The position numbers were made by a program, and so were the translations under genes. A DNA stretch of 64,000 nucleotides from assembly GCA_030248215.1 (NCBI GenBank), contig JASANG010000957.1:124001-188000 (forward strand), written 5' to 3'. Shown here one piece after another: positions 31,479 through 43,131 of the stretch (position 1 is the stretch's first letter; every line of letters begins with the position of its first letter). Source of the stretch: Enoplolaimus lenunculus. Its lineage: Eukaryota > Nematoda > Enoplea > Enoplida > Thoracostomopsidae. A model generated the notes under the pieces. The model ran no database searches. It was not told where the DNA came from and saw nothing but the letters and a program-made list of their open reading frames with translations.

Positions 31479-31959
31479 GGCCCATGTATAGAACAGGACC
31501 GGAACGTTTTCATGGTGCGGTGCACTGTAAATTTCAGTGAGTTGATTTTAACTCAGAATGAGTTGAATCACTCAGTCTGAGTTAGGACTATCACTTATCA
31601 GAACTCAGAATTTTGACTTCATTCAATTCGTTCTGAGTTAATTAACCAACCCGCCCAGAGTCAATTCAACTCAGCTTGAGAATCAAATCACCTCAGAGTG
31701 AGTTTATGTTTACTGATATTAATTCAGACATAACCAACTCACTAGCTGAATTGATTAATCAACTCATTTGAATTTACAGTGTGTAAATAGTGTCAGGTTA
31801 AGCTGAGACTAATTTTTTTGCTTAGTCTTTAGGCTTAATAGACTTAGGCATTAGGCATAGGCTTACGATTAGGCTTAGGTATACGCTAATTCTTACTCAT
31901 AGGCTTAGGCTTAGAAATATGCTTATACCACTGTTCCGGCTGTGTTCTATACATGGGCG
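31479..31959. mobile_element. Family D element split by a family B insertion
   Basis: Ends GGCCCATGTATAGAACAGGA and (reversed) 'CGCCCATGTATAGAACACAG'. Flanks TGACTAAT/TGACTAAA. The B copy at 31523-31781 sits inside its left third. Confidence 0.85.
31523..31781. mobile_element. Family B MITE nested in a family D element
   Basis: CACTGTAAATTTCAGTGAGT at left; CACTGTAAATTCAAATGAGT reversed at right. Confidence 0.9.
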
Positions 31960-32435
31960 TGACTAAATGAAAATTTTAGGTATAATTGATTGTTTTGACA
32001 TATTATCAGTGATAAACAATGTTCCCCGATACCAGAGTTGCCATGTTAAAATTATGCGATAAATAAATAATCGAATCAAGTGTACGATAAAAAGCTTTTG
32101 TCTTAAAAATCATCTCAAAAAACATTTTACTGAATATTAAACTTTTTCGATTACCACTAAATCGACCTCACGAATTTGTGAAAAAATATTAATTTTTCCA
32201 AAAAAAATGAAAATTTCACAAAAAAAACACTTTTTTCTCAAATTGTTTTAAAATTCAAAACAAATACAAAAAAAAGATTCTTTCAAAAAAATTACAAAAG
32301 GCGGTTGCATAATTTTAAAATTGACTCAAAATCTTGCACGCTTTTCGTCAATGATTACGTGTTTTTGAACCAGATTTAAACAGGGTTGGCCATTTTTTGC
32401 GGAAATCATGTCCAAAGGGTTTTGTCACTAAACCT
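31960..32435. other. No gene seen
   Basis: A/T-run-rich sequence (many AAAAAA and TTTTTT tracts), nothing coding. Confidence 0.5.
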
Positions 32436-32439
32436 CAAT

Positions 32440-32520
32440 AACAACCTAAATCGCAGCCTAAGCGTCAACATAAATAGAAGCCTAATCCTGAGCCGGAGCC
32501 TAAAAGCGTCCCAGTCTCTA
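32440..32520. repeat. TTAGGC-related remnant
   Basis: Scattered CCTAAATCG, CCTAAGCG, CCTAATCC, CCTAAAAGC hexamers without ends. Confidence 0.4.
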
Positions 32521-33164
32521 AATTCAACGATATTTGTGTCTCCCAACGGATAAACCCCTATTTGCAGCGGATGGCAAGTTAATTATGACATCTGCTCAAA
32601 TTATAAGGTATAGGCTCACTTGTCGTTGCATTCTAACTATACTTTGTACATTTATCACTGCAATTATTCACAATTTAACCCTTTAACTCATAGAGTATAC
32701 TACGAGCAGCTAAATATATAAATAATATCCGAGTAACACAGACACTGTGAGCAGTGTTTAACAATTCTAACATCATTGAAACACGCTAGTGTTTACAATA
32801 TATGCTTCAAGCATCGAGAATGCACGCTTTTTGAAAGTTTTGCAGAATGTTCTCTGCAAGAAAGCAGAGCTGGAATGAGGTAACTTACGTATAGAATATC
32901 CTAATTAGCCGCTTTGACACCATACACAAATTGGACAGCTAAACGTCTCATTTAAGTTGTTATTAAAAGTTTGATTTTTGTAAATTTTCGAAAAAATTGT
33001 ATTACAAATATGTAATTACCATAGCTAGTCGATATTATTGTGTGATGCTAATGACACCGTGCAATAGATTACGTGTCCCTACGATGTTTGTTCTACAGAA
33101 ATTGCTAACTAAGACAGTAATATTTTGTAATAACCTCCATGCATTATAGCTTAGAACAGGCTGC

Positions 33165-33255
33165 TTTTTGGTGGATTGCAATGGAGCAAGTGTACGCTTT
33201 AGACTTATATTTTGTTTACGCTTAGGCGTACGCTTAGGAGTAGACTTAGCATAAA
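33165..33255. repeat. TTAGGC-related remnant
   Basis: CTTTTTGGTGGATTGCAATGG-like right flank, then TTACGCTTAGGCGTACGCTTAGG-like hexamers. No terminal repeats. Confidence 0.45.
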
Positions 33256-33289
33256 ACCTCACCGTATCTTATGTAAAAGAAAGAAACTA

Positions 33290-34209
33290 GGTAAAAGTGC
33301 CCCTAGAAGGGACAGATTGTGATATGTTTCGCTTGAAGCTTGTAAAAGAGTTTAAACAAGGGTTTGTTAGACCATAGATCAGTAGGTAATGCTTATAATA
33401 TTAGCTTCATAACTTCTATGCAAATAGTTGTCATCTATATCTTTGACGGCTGTCTTTCAGTGTTAACACGCTTGCAGTCAGTGAAACAAGAAACATATGG
33501 GCCCAACGAACTTTCATCTGTTAAGCTATAAATTGGCACTATGGGTTTTCAAGGCGTTCTAAAGTACAACTCTCAACATGCCTTTCGTATAATAGTCAGT
33601 TGATTTTTAAAGTTATCTCAATTGAGCGCCTGCAGAACATGTTCTTTGAAACATTTAGCAACGTTTGAATGGTATTTTCTAGATGAATGGCTTAAATATA
33701 TCACGGCACAGAACACAATTTGGAAAAGTTTCTCGACTTCACATCATCAAATTGTCATGGTACAGATAGGTAAAATAGTCGAGCACGTATGCGTGACATT
33801 TTTTATTCGATAATCAATAGACGTAATTTGTAATCTTGCAATATTGAAATATTTACTAATCAAGTTTTAGAAACATAACATTTTAAAACTCAAAAAATAT
33901 CCTCTTCCAATGAAGAATGCTAGACTAGATCACTTATAAACTGAGCATTGTAAAGCCCAACAAACGCTAAAATTAAGCTGATAGGTGATGTCCGCTGGGC
34001 CCATGTTTCTTGTTTCACTGACCGCAAGCGTGTTAACACTGTAAGACAGCCGTCAAAGATATAGATGACAACTATTTTCATAGAAGTTATGGAGCAAATA
34101 TTATAAGCATTACCTACTGATCTATGGTCTAACAAACCCTTGTTTAAACTCTTTTACAAGCTTCAAGCGAAACATATCACAATCTGTCCCTTCTAGGGGC
34201 ACTTTTACC
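33290..34209. mobile_element. Element O: 920-bp foldback element with ~220-bp inverted arms
   Basis: Left arm 33290-33512 (GGTAAAAGTGCCCCTAGAAG...) is the near-perfect inverse of 33998-34209. TA lies outside both ends. The unique 490-bp centre has only a 63-codon open frame without a recognisable product. It probably transposes with borrowed transposase. Confidence 0.85.
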
Positions 34210-34274
34210 TAGTATATGCGCAGTTCAAAATCTCTACAAGTCGTGAGAGCCCCCTCGGGTTCGAGCGTCAAGCT

Positions 34275-34345
34275 CCTATAGCTGAGTGGTCATCGTAAAC
34301 GTTTACCACCAAAGAGACTGGGGATCGAATCTTCTCTTGAATTTA
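34275..34345 (+). other. tRNA-like sequence inside a family N element, second copy
   Basis: TATAGCTGAGTGGTCATCG (A box) and GGGGATCGAATCTTCTC (B box), aligned with the 4.1-kb copy. Confidence 0.5.
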
Positions 34346-34713
34346 TATCTCATATGAAACTGAAAATATTCATGTGAGAAACGGTTAAGTAGCAAACGCC
34401 GTGTTTATGAAACACCAAACTGGTCAAAACTCGGAAAAAGTTGTAAATCAGAAGCATTTTTCGCTTTAGGATTAACCAAACATTTATGAACCACATGAAA
34501 CCAAGGTTTCGGTGGCGTTCGACAATTTTGTCCAATTCAAGTAATGTAATCATGTCTCTGACTGCCTTGACGGCGTATGAAATTAATTTTAAAGTCTACA
34601 AAAGCGTTTCATTTGTAAAAAATTTCAAGGATATACAGATCACATTTTATCTATTTAACCCCGTTAATAGGAGCAAAAATTGCAATTATAAAACAAAAAT
34701 TAATATAAACTAA

Positions 34714-34893
34714 CCCGTGTATGGAACAGGAGTTAACAGTGCTATAAGCATATACCTAAGCCTAAACCTAAGCCTAACAATGAGCTTATATCTAAGCCTG
34801 AGACTAAGCAAAATAATTAGTCTAAAGCGTATAAAGCTTAAATATTCCAGAGTAAAGGCATTTAGCGTTCCGCTCCTGATCTTTTCATGGGCT
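34714..34893. mobile_element. Family D element
   Basis: CCCGTGTATGGAACAGGAGT at left, CGCTCCTGATCTTTTCATGG at right, with CCTAAGCCTAAACCTAAGCC inside. Confidence 0.7.
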
Positions 34894-35236
34894 AATACTC
34901 GTAAGGTTCGCGCAGAAAAAAAACTGACTTCTAGCATTGACGTGTCACTATACAAACTAGATCAGCATTCAAGTATATACATGGTTCAATGAGCGCAAAA
35001 CACGGTTTCAGATGGACTAAAATGTACTGAGAAAATATTTATTTAGTAAGAAAAAAATTAAACAAATTTTGCAATAAACTTGCTATCACAATATTAAACT
35101 TTTGAGAACGAAATCTTTGAAAGCTATTTTATTCATTTCTGAAACGAATTCAAGTTTATCAAACAAATATTTAACATGGACCATGCGTTTTAATAAGTCG
35201 AATGAACTTGCATCTTATTGCAACTAAACCGAAACA

Positions 35237-35424
35237 GGTCCATGTAAAGATCAGGGGCGGAACCTATTTTTTGTGGGACTGGAAAAGAGTAAGCTTAAAC
35301 TTTTTTTGCTTGGCTTTATGCTTTGGGCTTAGGCTTAGGCTTTGGAATATGCTCATTCTTACGCTAAGGCTTAGGCTTGGGTAGGAATATGCTACTGTTA
35401 CGCCGCTGTTCTTCACATTGGCCT
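35237..35424. mobile_element. Family D element with 8-bp duplication
   Basis: CCGAAACA flanks both sides. GGTCCATGTAAAGATCAGGG at left; the right, reversed, is AGGCCAATGTGAAGAACAGC. GGCTTAGGCTT-type core. Confidence 0.82.
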
Positions 35425-35825
35425 CCGAAACACAACACCATCATATTGCTGGTCAACGCTATTGTGCTGGAAGTTGAAAGGCAGAGGTGTACAAACACCC
35501 TGAACAGTCAAATTGGGGGGCACACAAATATTTTTCGCAAAAATATGAAACTTGATTAGTCTTTTGCCCAAAATTTTGTAATTTTTTAGTATAAAAGTTT
35601 TTAAAAATATGTTTCAAATTGTCACGTTTTGCGCGAGGTAATACATAACCTGCGCCTTCTGATGTCGACCTGAAGCGTAGTGAAATGGTGACAAAACGAT
35701 TGCGAGCAAAACTGGCGAAAAACCAGATGTAATTTTACGAAATATCAGCAAAACATTTTGGTATGGGGGTATAAGTCTATGGGTGATCCCCTTTAAATCT
35801 GGCAGTAATCAGACAGTTGAAAGTA

Positions 35826-36031
35826 CACTGCAAAAAATGGTGAGTCAAATTGACTGTCTCCGAAATAGGCTCAACGGGACTACAAAACTGAGTCAAATTC
35901 GACTCCGCCAGAGTCAAACGTGCGACTTTACTGAGTCGAATTTGACTCTGGCGGAGTTGAATTTGACTAGTTTGTGTAGTCCCGTAGAGCCTATTTCGGA
36001 TAGTCAATTTGACTCACCATTTTTTGCAGTG
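35826..36031. mobile_element. Family C MITE
   Basis: 206 bp between TA dinucleotides. Both ends read CACTGCAAAAAATGGTGAGT (right reversed), followed by CAAATTGAC and GAGCCTATTT-like blocks. Nearly a perfect hairpin. Confidence 0.9.
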
Positions 36032-36574
36032 TACGGGAGTAGATCTGAAGCCACCAGAAGAATGGTTTAGCGTGCAACGTTATATATATAATGTGTAGCG
36101 TTCCTTGTTCTGTTTTTAGTAAACAAATTTTGTATCTTAAGCGAATTTAGATTTAGTATATATATACCAGGCATGCAGCCGGTTTTGCGCAATGCGCAAA
36201 AGTTAGAGAGTACACTAATGCGGGGTTCACGTTATAACCGGGGCAGTTTAGGACACGTTTTGTCCCTATTAGACTATTGAGTCACATTTTGTCTGCTTGT
36301 AGACCCATATATTATTCAAAAATTCGTATTTGTCTGCTAATATCATGTGTCGATCACCTTTTGTCCTTCAATATCATATGGTATTCGAGGTATTGTCTGC
36401 GAATATCATATGATATATTTTCAAATTTCTGCATCGTTGATGTAACATACCCAAATTGTCCTGTTGAAAATCATTTGATACTAGAATTTGCAATTTGACT
36501 TTTTGAATTTTAAAGCTGTGGTTCTAAGCGATTTTGTGTCGGAAACAATTTGCAGGCATGTATTTGGTATTTAA

Positions 36575-38774
36575 CCCTCAACGGCCCGGCAAAATTTTCA
36601 CCTTAATCAGCCCAACGGTCTACATATGTAGACAACACAACTAGCGTTAGTTTTGGCTTATCTCAGGGTGCTCTCCTCCTTTAACTGGCTTGAGACAGTC
36701 AGAACTAGTGTTCTGGCGGAGTTCCACCCGCTCCCCGTCCAGCCTCCCACTGCGGGCGCGTTGTCCAGTTAAGCAGTCGTTGCACGTTATGGTGCGATTC
36801 ATGTGGTCCTTGCACACTCGTTTTCCACATGACGAACAGCTCAATCTCGTAGATTTGCGACAACTTGTGACCTGACATTTGGTCGGTTTACCAGATGTAG
36901 AAGGTTCGTTTCGCTTTTGAGGCAGCCCGTAAGCCATAAATGAATCCTTTGATTTTGCGTAAATTTTTCACTACTGTAAGGTTTGGTCATATTGTCTTGC
37001 GCTAGTTGTTCGGCTACTTTTTTCATGAAAACATTGCGTGACTTTTGATATCCGTTCAGTTTCATGACAATGAATGCGTTGTGCAACGCAATATCAATCA
37101 TATTGAAAAAGCAGACTAGAGGATAACGATTCGTTTTGCGTTTGCAGGTAAAATCATCAATGCAAGAGTCCATTACATCAACCCCGCCTTTTCCCAAATT
37201 ATAATCCAAGATAACTGCTGGTTTTTTGTCCTCTCTGCTGGTGCAAACTTCGTTTTTCACATGAACTGAACTTAGTAATAGCACATTTTTATTTTTCTTT
37301 GGACAATAAGACGCCAACATTATGCGGTTATTATGGTCCCATAAAAATCGGGTGCTATAGACCTCTTGTTCTTTTGTTGACTTTAGCACCGGAGGTACGC
37401 TGCGGCGATTTGCCATTATTGTGCCTGTGCACGTTAGCCCACTTTGTAATAGGTCCACAGCCAATTCATGGGATGTGAAATAGCGGTCCATGAAAATGTT
37501 TCGCTGAGTGTTACAGTATGGTTGAATAAGATCCATTACGATGCGTTTAGCAAGCCCTACGGCCCGTTCGCCTTCACGCCCTGTATAAATATTTCCTTTT
37601 AGGGCCCTATCCATTCCGAGCATCGCAAAGCCAGAATATTTTTACGCCGTACTTAGCAGGTTTCGCCGGCATGTACGCTCGCCCCGGTGCATATCCTCTA
37701 TACCCGTAGAGCTGTTCATCTACTGTAAGTGATTCGGACGGTATATAATGAAGACGTAAGTTGGACTGAAATAGGTCCCAAACATCTAGTATAGCAGCCA
37801 TTTTGTCACTTTTTTGACGCTCCCGGCGAGTCAGTTTGTTGTCGAATGTTACATTTTCCAGCAACTGTTTCATTCTGTTTTTTAACAGCGCGCAGCGGTA
37901 AAAGGGCCTGCTGTCGTTTTTGGTGAATAGTGAAGCCACTGGAGACATGTTATCGCGATCTGCACCAGCTCTGCTTACCACCCCAAGCCAAGCTTTCAGC
38001 TCGCACATTGGTAGCGTTGAAAAATTGCGCGCCCGCAGTCGCCTACTAGTGAGTCGCTGAATTGTATGTAAAATGGGCTCGTTTATATAAAGATAAAATG
38101 CTTGTGACTCTGTTGTAGGGTTTACTGCAGTGCCTTCGCGAAAGCGAATTATATTTCTAGCTAACACACGGACAGGCGGTGTTGTAGAATGCCACTCAAC
38201 ACCCGTCGCTGACAAAAACACATTACTTCCACTAGAAGTCTCGTCCATATCGCTCAACTCACTACTAGATGCGTCCGATTGTTTTTGTAATTCACCATCA
38301 CTATCTTGCTCATAAATAGCAGCCTCTTCACTACTGCATTGACCTAACTCAACTGATTCTGAGTCGTCATTTGAACTATTGTCGTCCGGTTTGTCATCTT
38401 CTGTCTCTGAATCACTTGGTTCTAATACACGTCGTACGACCTCAGTCAAAGATAATTTATGCAAGCCTGACATATCCCTGACTTTACCTCACCATACAAA
38501 ACCGTGTGTAAGAACAAAACGTTCCAATTCTTGTCAAAACTCAAACTATGATCAAATCAACATCTGTCTACATATGTAGACGGTCGGGTTATATAGGTAT
38601 ATGACTCACTGTACAGCAAACTTTTGTTCCCACAATGCTATAAGTTTTTTATACTACTATAACAGAATAATTATCGATGGAAATTAAACAATAGATTCTT
38701 AACTATAGCACCTGCCGAACAATCAATTGTAGAACTGTTATGTCTACATATGTAGACTGTCGGGCCATTGAGGG
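36575..38774 (-). mobile_element. piggyBac element, near full length, flanked by TTAA
   Basis: TTAA at 36571-36574 and 38775-38778 is the target duplication. Ends are CCCTCAACGGCCCGGCAAAA (left) and CCCTCAATGGCCCGACAGTC (right, reversed). A 16-bp palindrome, GTCTACATATGTAGAC, lies subterminally at 36618 and 38742 and a third time at 38566, just upstream of the transposase start. It could be a transposase-binding or control site. The element is about 2.2 kb and sits inside the Harbinger-like element H. Confidence 0.95.
36647..38473 (-). pseudogene. piggyBac transposase, interrupted by two frameshifts
   Basis: Three overlapping open segments read in order on the minus strand. 38473-37607 has an acidic N-terminus, then the TVDEQLYGYRG motif and PAKYGVKIFWLCDARNG. 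37623-36841 has NIFMDRYFTS, GGVDVMD and the C-terminal part of the catalytic domain. 36937-36647 has the Cys-rich finger (CRKSTRLSCSSCGKRVCKDH ... CNDC). The three catalytic Asp positions (VDEQ, MDRYF, GGVD) are present. Frame changes near 37,610 and near 36,940 break it. The low number of breaks and TIR identity suggest a recent insertion. Transposase is presumably supplied by a sister copy elsewhere, if active at all. Confidence 0.92.
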
Positions 38775-39495
38775 TTAAAGCCCGTTTGTGCCTCTGCCGT
38801 CCAAGTTTTCATTCATTTTTTAGTACCCAAAGGTTACACTGTCCCGCTGAATATCATATGATATTCGTTGAAATTTTGGAATATCATGATATTCGCCTAA
38901 ATGTCCTACAGTATCACGTGACATACTGTCGCTTGTACACATAGATCATTTGAGACCGGTGGTTCGTAAGCTGATGTCATATGACATTCGAGTTTTGTCT
39001 GTTGACCCGATATAAGAGCCCAAATTTTAACGTTGACGTGGAATCAACATGGGACAAACCGTGTCCCGCCTGCCCCGGTTATAACGTGAACTTCGCATAA
39101 CATATTCACGCATATTTTCTGTCCATAAAACAATTACGTTTATGTTTTAAGAATTCATTGTAATCATAGTAATCTGGAAAGTTGCTCAAAATACGTATGT
39201 GAGGCGTTCCAACTTTTAATATATTGATTAAAACATTTCTGCTTTTAGTTCAATATGAAATATCTGACGGCTCAAAAAGCTATTCTACAAAGTATGTTTT
39301 TTGATTAAAGTGTTAACACAAACGAAAACACGGTTTTGATAAAATTGAGGCCGATTGTTGATGATATGTTGATATGTTTATGGAATATTTATTCGCGCAA
39401 GAAGCTCAATTTAGACATATAAATAACGTTATGACGCGGAAGATTTGTAGGAAGGCAGTATATTCGGGACAAACGTCATAAATGAACCAGACGAT

Positions 39496-39876
39496 TTGTG
39501 CTGTAAAATTAAGGTAGACACCGGAATGAGTGTCGAAACTGTGTCTTATTATCGAAACATCAGCAGAGCTGATCGAAATGATCAAATGAAGCGGTACAGA
39601 AAAGTCCATTTCCTTTTGGTTGAAATGAGTGAAAACAACGCCAAATTTTTACATGCTCGTTGGAAAGGCGAAAATGAAGTTGCCAATTTCCGCGTGGTCC
39701 TAATAAAATCGTTTATCGGAGTATCAAATTTGATAAAAAGAAGAATAGTGCGATTTTTACGCGTTTATAGAAACAAAACGATTATTAAAAACGCAGGTAC
39801 AAATGCTTTAAAAACATATGTGTTTTACCAACGTCGTTTTCGACGAAGAACTTGCACGACACTACAGTCATATTAG
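39496..39876 (+). CDS. Unrecognised open frame of 126 codons
   Basis: Begins MCCKIKVDTGMSVETVSYYR; the second half is very basic (KRRIVRFLRVYRNK, YQRRFRRR). It is in neither a repeat family I recognised nor a known domain. No splice sites suggest further exons. It could be a small lineage-specific gene or chance. Confidence 0.15.
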   Translation: MCCKIKVDTGMSVETVSYYRNISRADRNDQMKRYRKVHFLLVEMSENNAKFLHARWKGENEVANFRVVLIKSFIGVSNLIKRRIVRFLRVYRNKTIIKNAGTNALKTYVFYQRRFRRRTCTTLQSY

Positions 39877-40501
39877 CTGGAAATTTCAGGTTTCAAGTTT
39901 TAGAATCAAATGATATTCTACAGTTCAATTTCGTTGACTTTAATACTTCTAGGTATGCAGACAGGACATCGAATGTCATTGGGATTTAGTTAAAAAGCAT
40001 TTTATGTATGATGGTAGCTGACAACTCCGTATTGTTTTATGTAATTTTTAGTCTATAAGCAAACAGAATGTTACTCAATATTCTATAGGGACGAAACCTT
40101 CCCCAAGTTGTTCCAGTGCTAACGTGTATCTGTCAAGAAACCAAACACGAGAAACAAATACTTTGCTTTCAGCACAAAATATTTGTAGAAGAATGCTACT
40201 GACACCCCACAGTATGTATAAGGTAACGAAATTTTCTCGGTTTCATATAAGGTCATGTTAAGAAAAGACGTAGCTAGGCAGCAGTTTGACGTGGCATAGG
40301 TTTGAAATCGCGTTACGAAATTTAGACAGGATTGAAGAGTGTACTATCGATTCAGACGTTTACATTATGGGTAGACGTTGCAGTTTATTATCGAGTTGTT
40401 AAATTTTTTTGACGTCAATGTTCAATTTTTTGGACTTTCTGTCATTAATGATATTGAAAACTAACTGATATAGCTTTTTTGCAGGCGGTCGTAGCAAACA
40501 G

Positions 40502-41480
40502 CAGGGATGGGCGGTCTCAGTCAAAAAAAGAGACTGAGGCCGGGACCGAGACCCGACGTACTGAGTCCGAGACTTCTGTCTCGGTCAATTTCCAACCGTC
40601 ACCGAAAATAAATCATTTTTTTAAAAAATGCTTGAATATTTTTTCTGCTCAGAATTACCACTTAATTCATACAATTAAACTAATAAATGGGCCGCCGAAC
40701 TGTATTTTTACTTATTTATCACTTAGAAATGGTGTCACAAACGCAACGATTGAAAGCTTTCACAAAGCTACGTATCACTTCACTTTGCTTGTGCTGTGCA
40801 ATTTTACATATATATACTTGTTTACTTCTCCGCTTACATGGCTAAACTCAAGCGTTAACCTAAGCCCAAACCATCCATATCATAGTGTAATAAAATGATC
40901 ACTCTGGAAGCATGAAAGCAAGTACCCAATTTTGGTAATTCACGTAAATACATTTTGTCCAAAATCAGGGATGAGTATCGGCATCGGCATCGGCTCTACT
41001 AAAAATTGCCGATTCTTTGTCGATACTTTTTGCACATATAAGTCAGTTGGAATGCTACCAGTTTCATTTCTGGGCACATATCAGTGTGTGAGGTCAGGAA
41101 AACTCTTACCTCTTTTGTGTTTGTGTTAGAACAAATTTATTTGAAATGAACCGTTCTCATAAAATTCTAATCGTTTCTGTTGCTTAGGATTTCAGCCTTC
41201 ATATACTGATGTACTGTAGTCAAAATTTCAAAATAAAGATCGGTATCGTCATCGGCAAAAATTTTGGTATCGGCACATCCCTATCCAAAGTACCTGCAAA
41301 ACATTGCTATGTCATTTCTTCAACTCAAACTAGCTCAGCTAATAGCATTTTTTATTGCTTTTTAACCTCTTTGGTCTCGATTTGCAAACCACCGAGACTC
41401 AGAAAAGCGAGACCGAGGCCAGCGAAATCCCGACACTTTCCGAGACCGAAACCGATATCGCCTAACCATGCCGTATATAC
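40502..41480. mobile_element. hAT-like remnant with GAGACC hexamers, hosting another element
   Basis: Starts CAGGGATGGGCGGTCTCAGT, followed by GAGACTGAGGCCGGGACCGA. Similar GAGACCGAGGCC words recur at 41.39-41.46 kb, near a degenerate right end (CGCCTAACCATG). The intact GGCATC element lies between. No duplication found. Confidence 0.55.
40966..41283. mobile_element. hAT-like MITE with GGCATC hexamers
   Basis: 318 bp. Flanks TCCAAAAT/TCCAAAGT (7/8). Left end CAGGGATGAGTATCGGCATC; the right, reversed, is TAGGGATGTGCCGATACCAA. Inserted within the GAGACC remnant. Confidence 0.82.
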
Positions 41481-41483
41481 AGG

Positions 41484-42118
41484 GAATACAACTACCACAA
41501 TGGATGGGCTTGCTATTTGCAGAGCCCGTCTCGAGAGTCCGATGTTACGTAGCAGGCCTGCATTTTTGTGACATCAAAACATTTCTTGCTGGCTAGCGGT
41601 TGATTTACGTACTGCTTTTGTTACCTATATATAATGCATGCATAACGCATATTGCTTACGTTATTGTGGTTTAGGTTTCTGTTTCAGAACTTATCGCGTT
41701 TTCAATTTTAGTTTCGGTGTGTTCGGTCAACAGCTTAATACGCATTATCCAGTTGCACTAATGATTTTCTGATGTATAGAAATACTTCAGGACATCGACG
41801 TAAGTATTATTTTCTACGCAGCAAATTCCTTCTGCCTGTTTGTCATTATAACGTATGTATTCAATGGTCAAGTGTTGGTTTTTCCCGTGATTATCTTAAG
41901 CAACTATTCTGCTCAAGGTTTAAGGTAATATATATGTTATGTTTAAGGACATATCTCTACGCTGTTTAGAAACCGGTCAATTTACCAGCAACTGTTGATG
42001 TCTATGGCATGGCGTGTTTCGATATTATATTCTTGCACTCAACATACAATTGTAGTTGGTAAATAAGATTTATACGATTCGGTTTTATTTTTAAGATAAT
42101 CACCAAACGGCGTCTTCG
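41484..42118. other. Region upstream of BET1, possible 5' UTR
   Basis: No repeats recognised from 41,600. A donor-like ACGTAAGTATT at about 41798 and an acceptor-like TTTTTAAG at about 42087-42094 could frame a 5'-UTR intron. Confidence 0.3.
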
Positions 42119-43131
42119 ATGAATTCATTTGTAAACACTGATGGAACTTCCTCTATGACCAGTGGTAACTATTTAGAACGGGAAAATGATCAAATGGTCG
42201 ATAATTTATCAAATAAAGTGTCCACGCTCAAGTCAGTAAGTTGAGTTCTACAGATTGTTGATTGTCATCACAGCAGTTTTTCTCGAGGACTCGTTACTGG
42301 GTGTGGGTTTCCCCATTTGGCCAGAGGTCCACCGAACTGGATGTGCGCCCAAGTTCGCCGAGTGACAGTTGGCCCTAACTGAATAATTTATATTTTTTTC
42401 GAGGTCGGTGCTGGATTTGGCCGAGCGAGGCGAGGCCCTTCACCATCATTCCACTATGTAGTGAAATGCTTGACTAGCGAGCTAGGCTTTTTGTAAGATG
42501 TGCCAATTTGTGACCACAAGTTATCCGTTTTTTATTTATTTAAAATATATATATCTTTGTACGAGTGGTCATAAGTTGAACATTATTTTTCAGTTAACTA
42601 TTGAAATTGGACAAGAAGTGAAGAAACAAAATGATTATCTCAACACCCTTGTAAGTATTTGTCTCATAGTAAACTTTATTGTGCCCAATTTATCGTTTCT
42701 CAAATGTATATACATTGTACGTATCAATGAAATCTACTTTGGAATAGCTATTGTTTTCAATACAAAGTAACACTTTTAGGTGGTTTTTACCGTAAGGCTT
42801 TTTACCGTAAGGCCTAGGCACTGGCCGGTCCTGTAGTTTTTGAATGTGGCGGGCATGATATGCTTTTCAAAATTACATCACTCATTTTCCCCCGCAAAAA
42901 ATCGGTTGTCTACAAAGTATTTCAAGAGCCGGCGATCTCATTTACTGTCAATTTAACGATATAGATGTTTGCTTTCAGGACTCTGACATGGAAAGCTCGC
43001 GTGGTCTGCTCGGTTCCACCATGCGTCGATTGGGTATTGTGTCAAAGAATGGGAGCTATCGATTTATGTGCTATCTAGTGCTTTTCGCATTTTTCGTCTT
43101 TATGGTCATTTATTATTTGGTCAAAAAATAA
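42119..43131 (+). CDS. BET1: BET1-type SNARE, complete (3 exons)
   Basis: Exons 42119-42235, 42594-42650 and 42979-43131, all phase 0, encode 108 residues. The order matches human BET1: a polar start with NYLERENDQMVDNLSNKV, then STLKSLTIEIGQEVKKQN (SNARE heptads), GLLGSTMRRLGIVSKNGS, and a C-terminal anchor MCYLVLFAFFVFMVIYYLVK at the extreme end. BET1 is a tail-anchored SNARE of ER-to-Golgi vesicle fusion. An acceptor-like TTTTTAAG lies 22 bases upstream of the ATG, which may be a 5'-UTR or trans-splice site. The gene lies 417 bases ahead of the ANKLE2-like start on the same strand. Confidence 0.95.

Larger units (their letters stand above)
32679..34384. mobile_element. Family N element split by a later 1.4-kb insertion
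   Basis: TTAA at 32675-32678 and 34385-34388. The left part (CCCTTTAACTCATAGAGTAT) ends near 32772 and the right part resumes near 34212 with TATATGCGCAGTTCAAAATC. The foldback element O and a TTAGGC remnant lie between. Confidence 0.72.
36219..39097. mobile_element. Element H: Harbinger-like non-autonomous element, split by piggyBac
   Basis: Long inverted ends: TGCGGGGTTCACGTTATAAC on the left, and TGCGAAGTTCACGTTATAAC on the right when reversed. Both are followed by a CCGGGGCAG block and 'GGACACG.TTTGTCCC'. TAA flanks both ends (36216-36218 and 39098-39100), a 3-bp duplication as in PIF/Harbinger. Without the piggyBac the element is about 670 bp, has no coding capacity and holds several copies of an AATATCATATGATATT-type palindrome. 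Confidence 0.75.
36172..39228 (-). mobile_element. Element I: Helitron-like copy split by element H
   Basis: The 3' hairpin TTTGCGCATTGCGCAAAA (reversed) is at about 36184-36202. The 5' part, containing the GCTGGAACGCC-like stretch and TATATTAAA, resumes at 39098-39228. Element H sits between, so this is the outermost layer of a three-level nest. Confidence 0.6.

Noticed and set aside
40479-40898. 139-codon plus-strand frame
   Set aside because: Its N-terminal half is the GAGACC hexamer remnant; no conserved motif beyond it.
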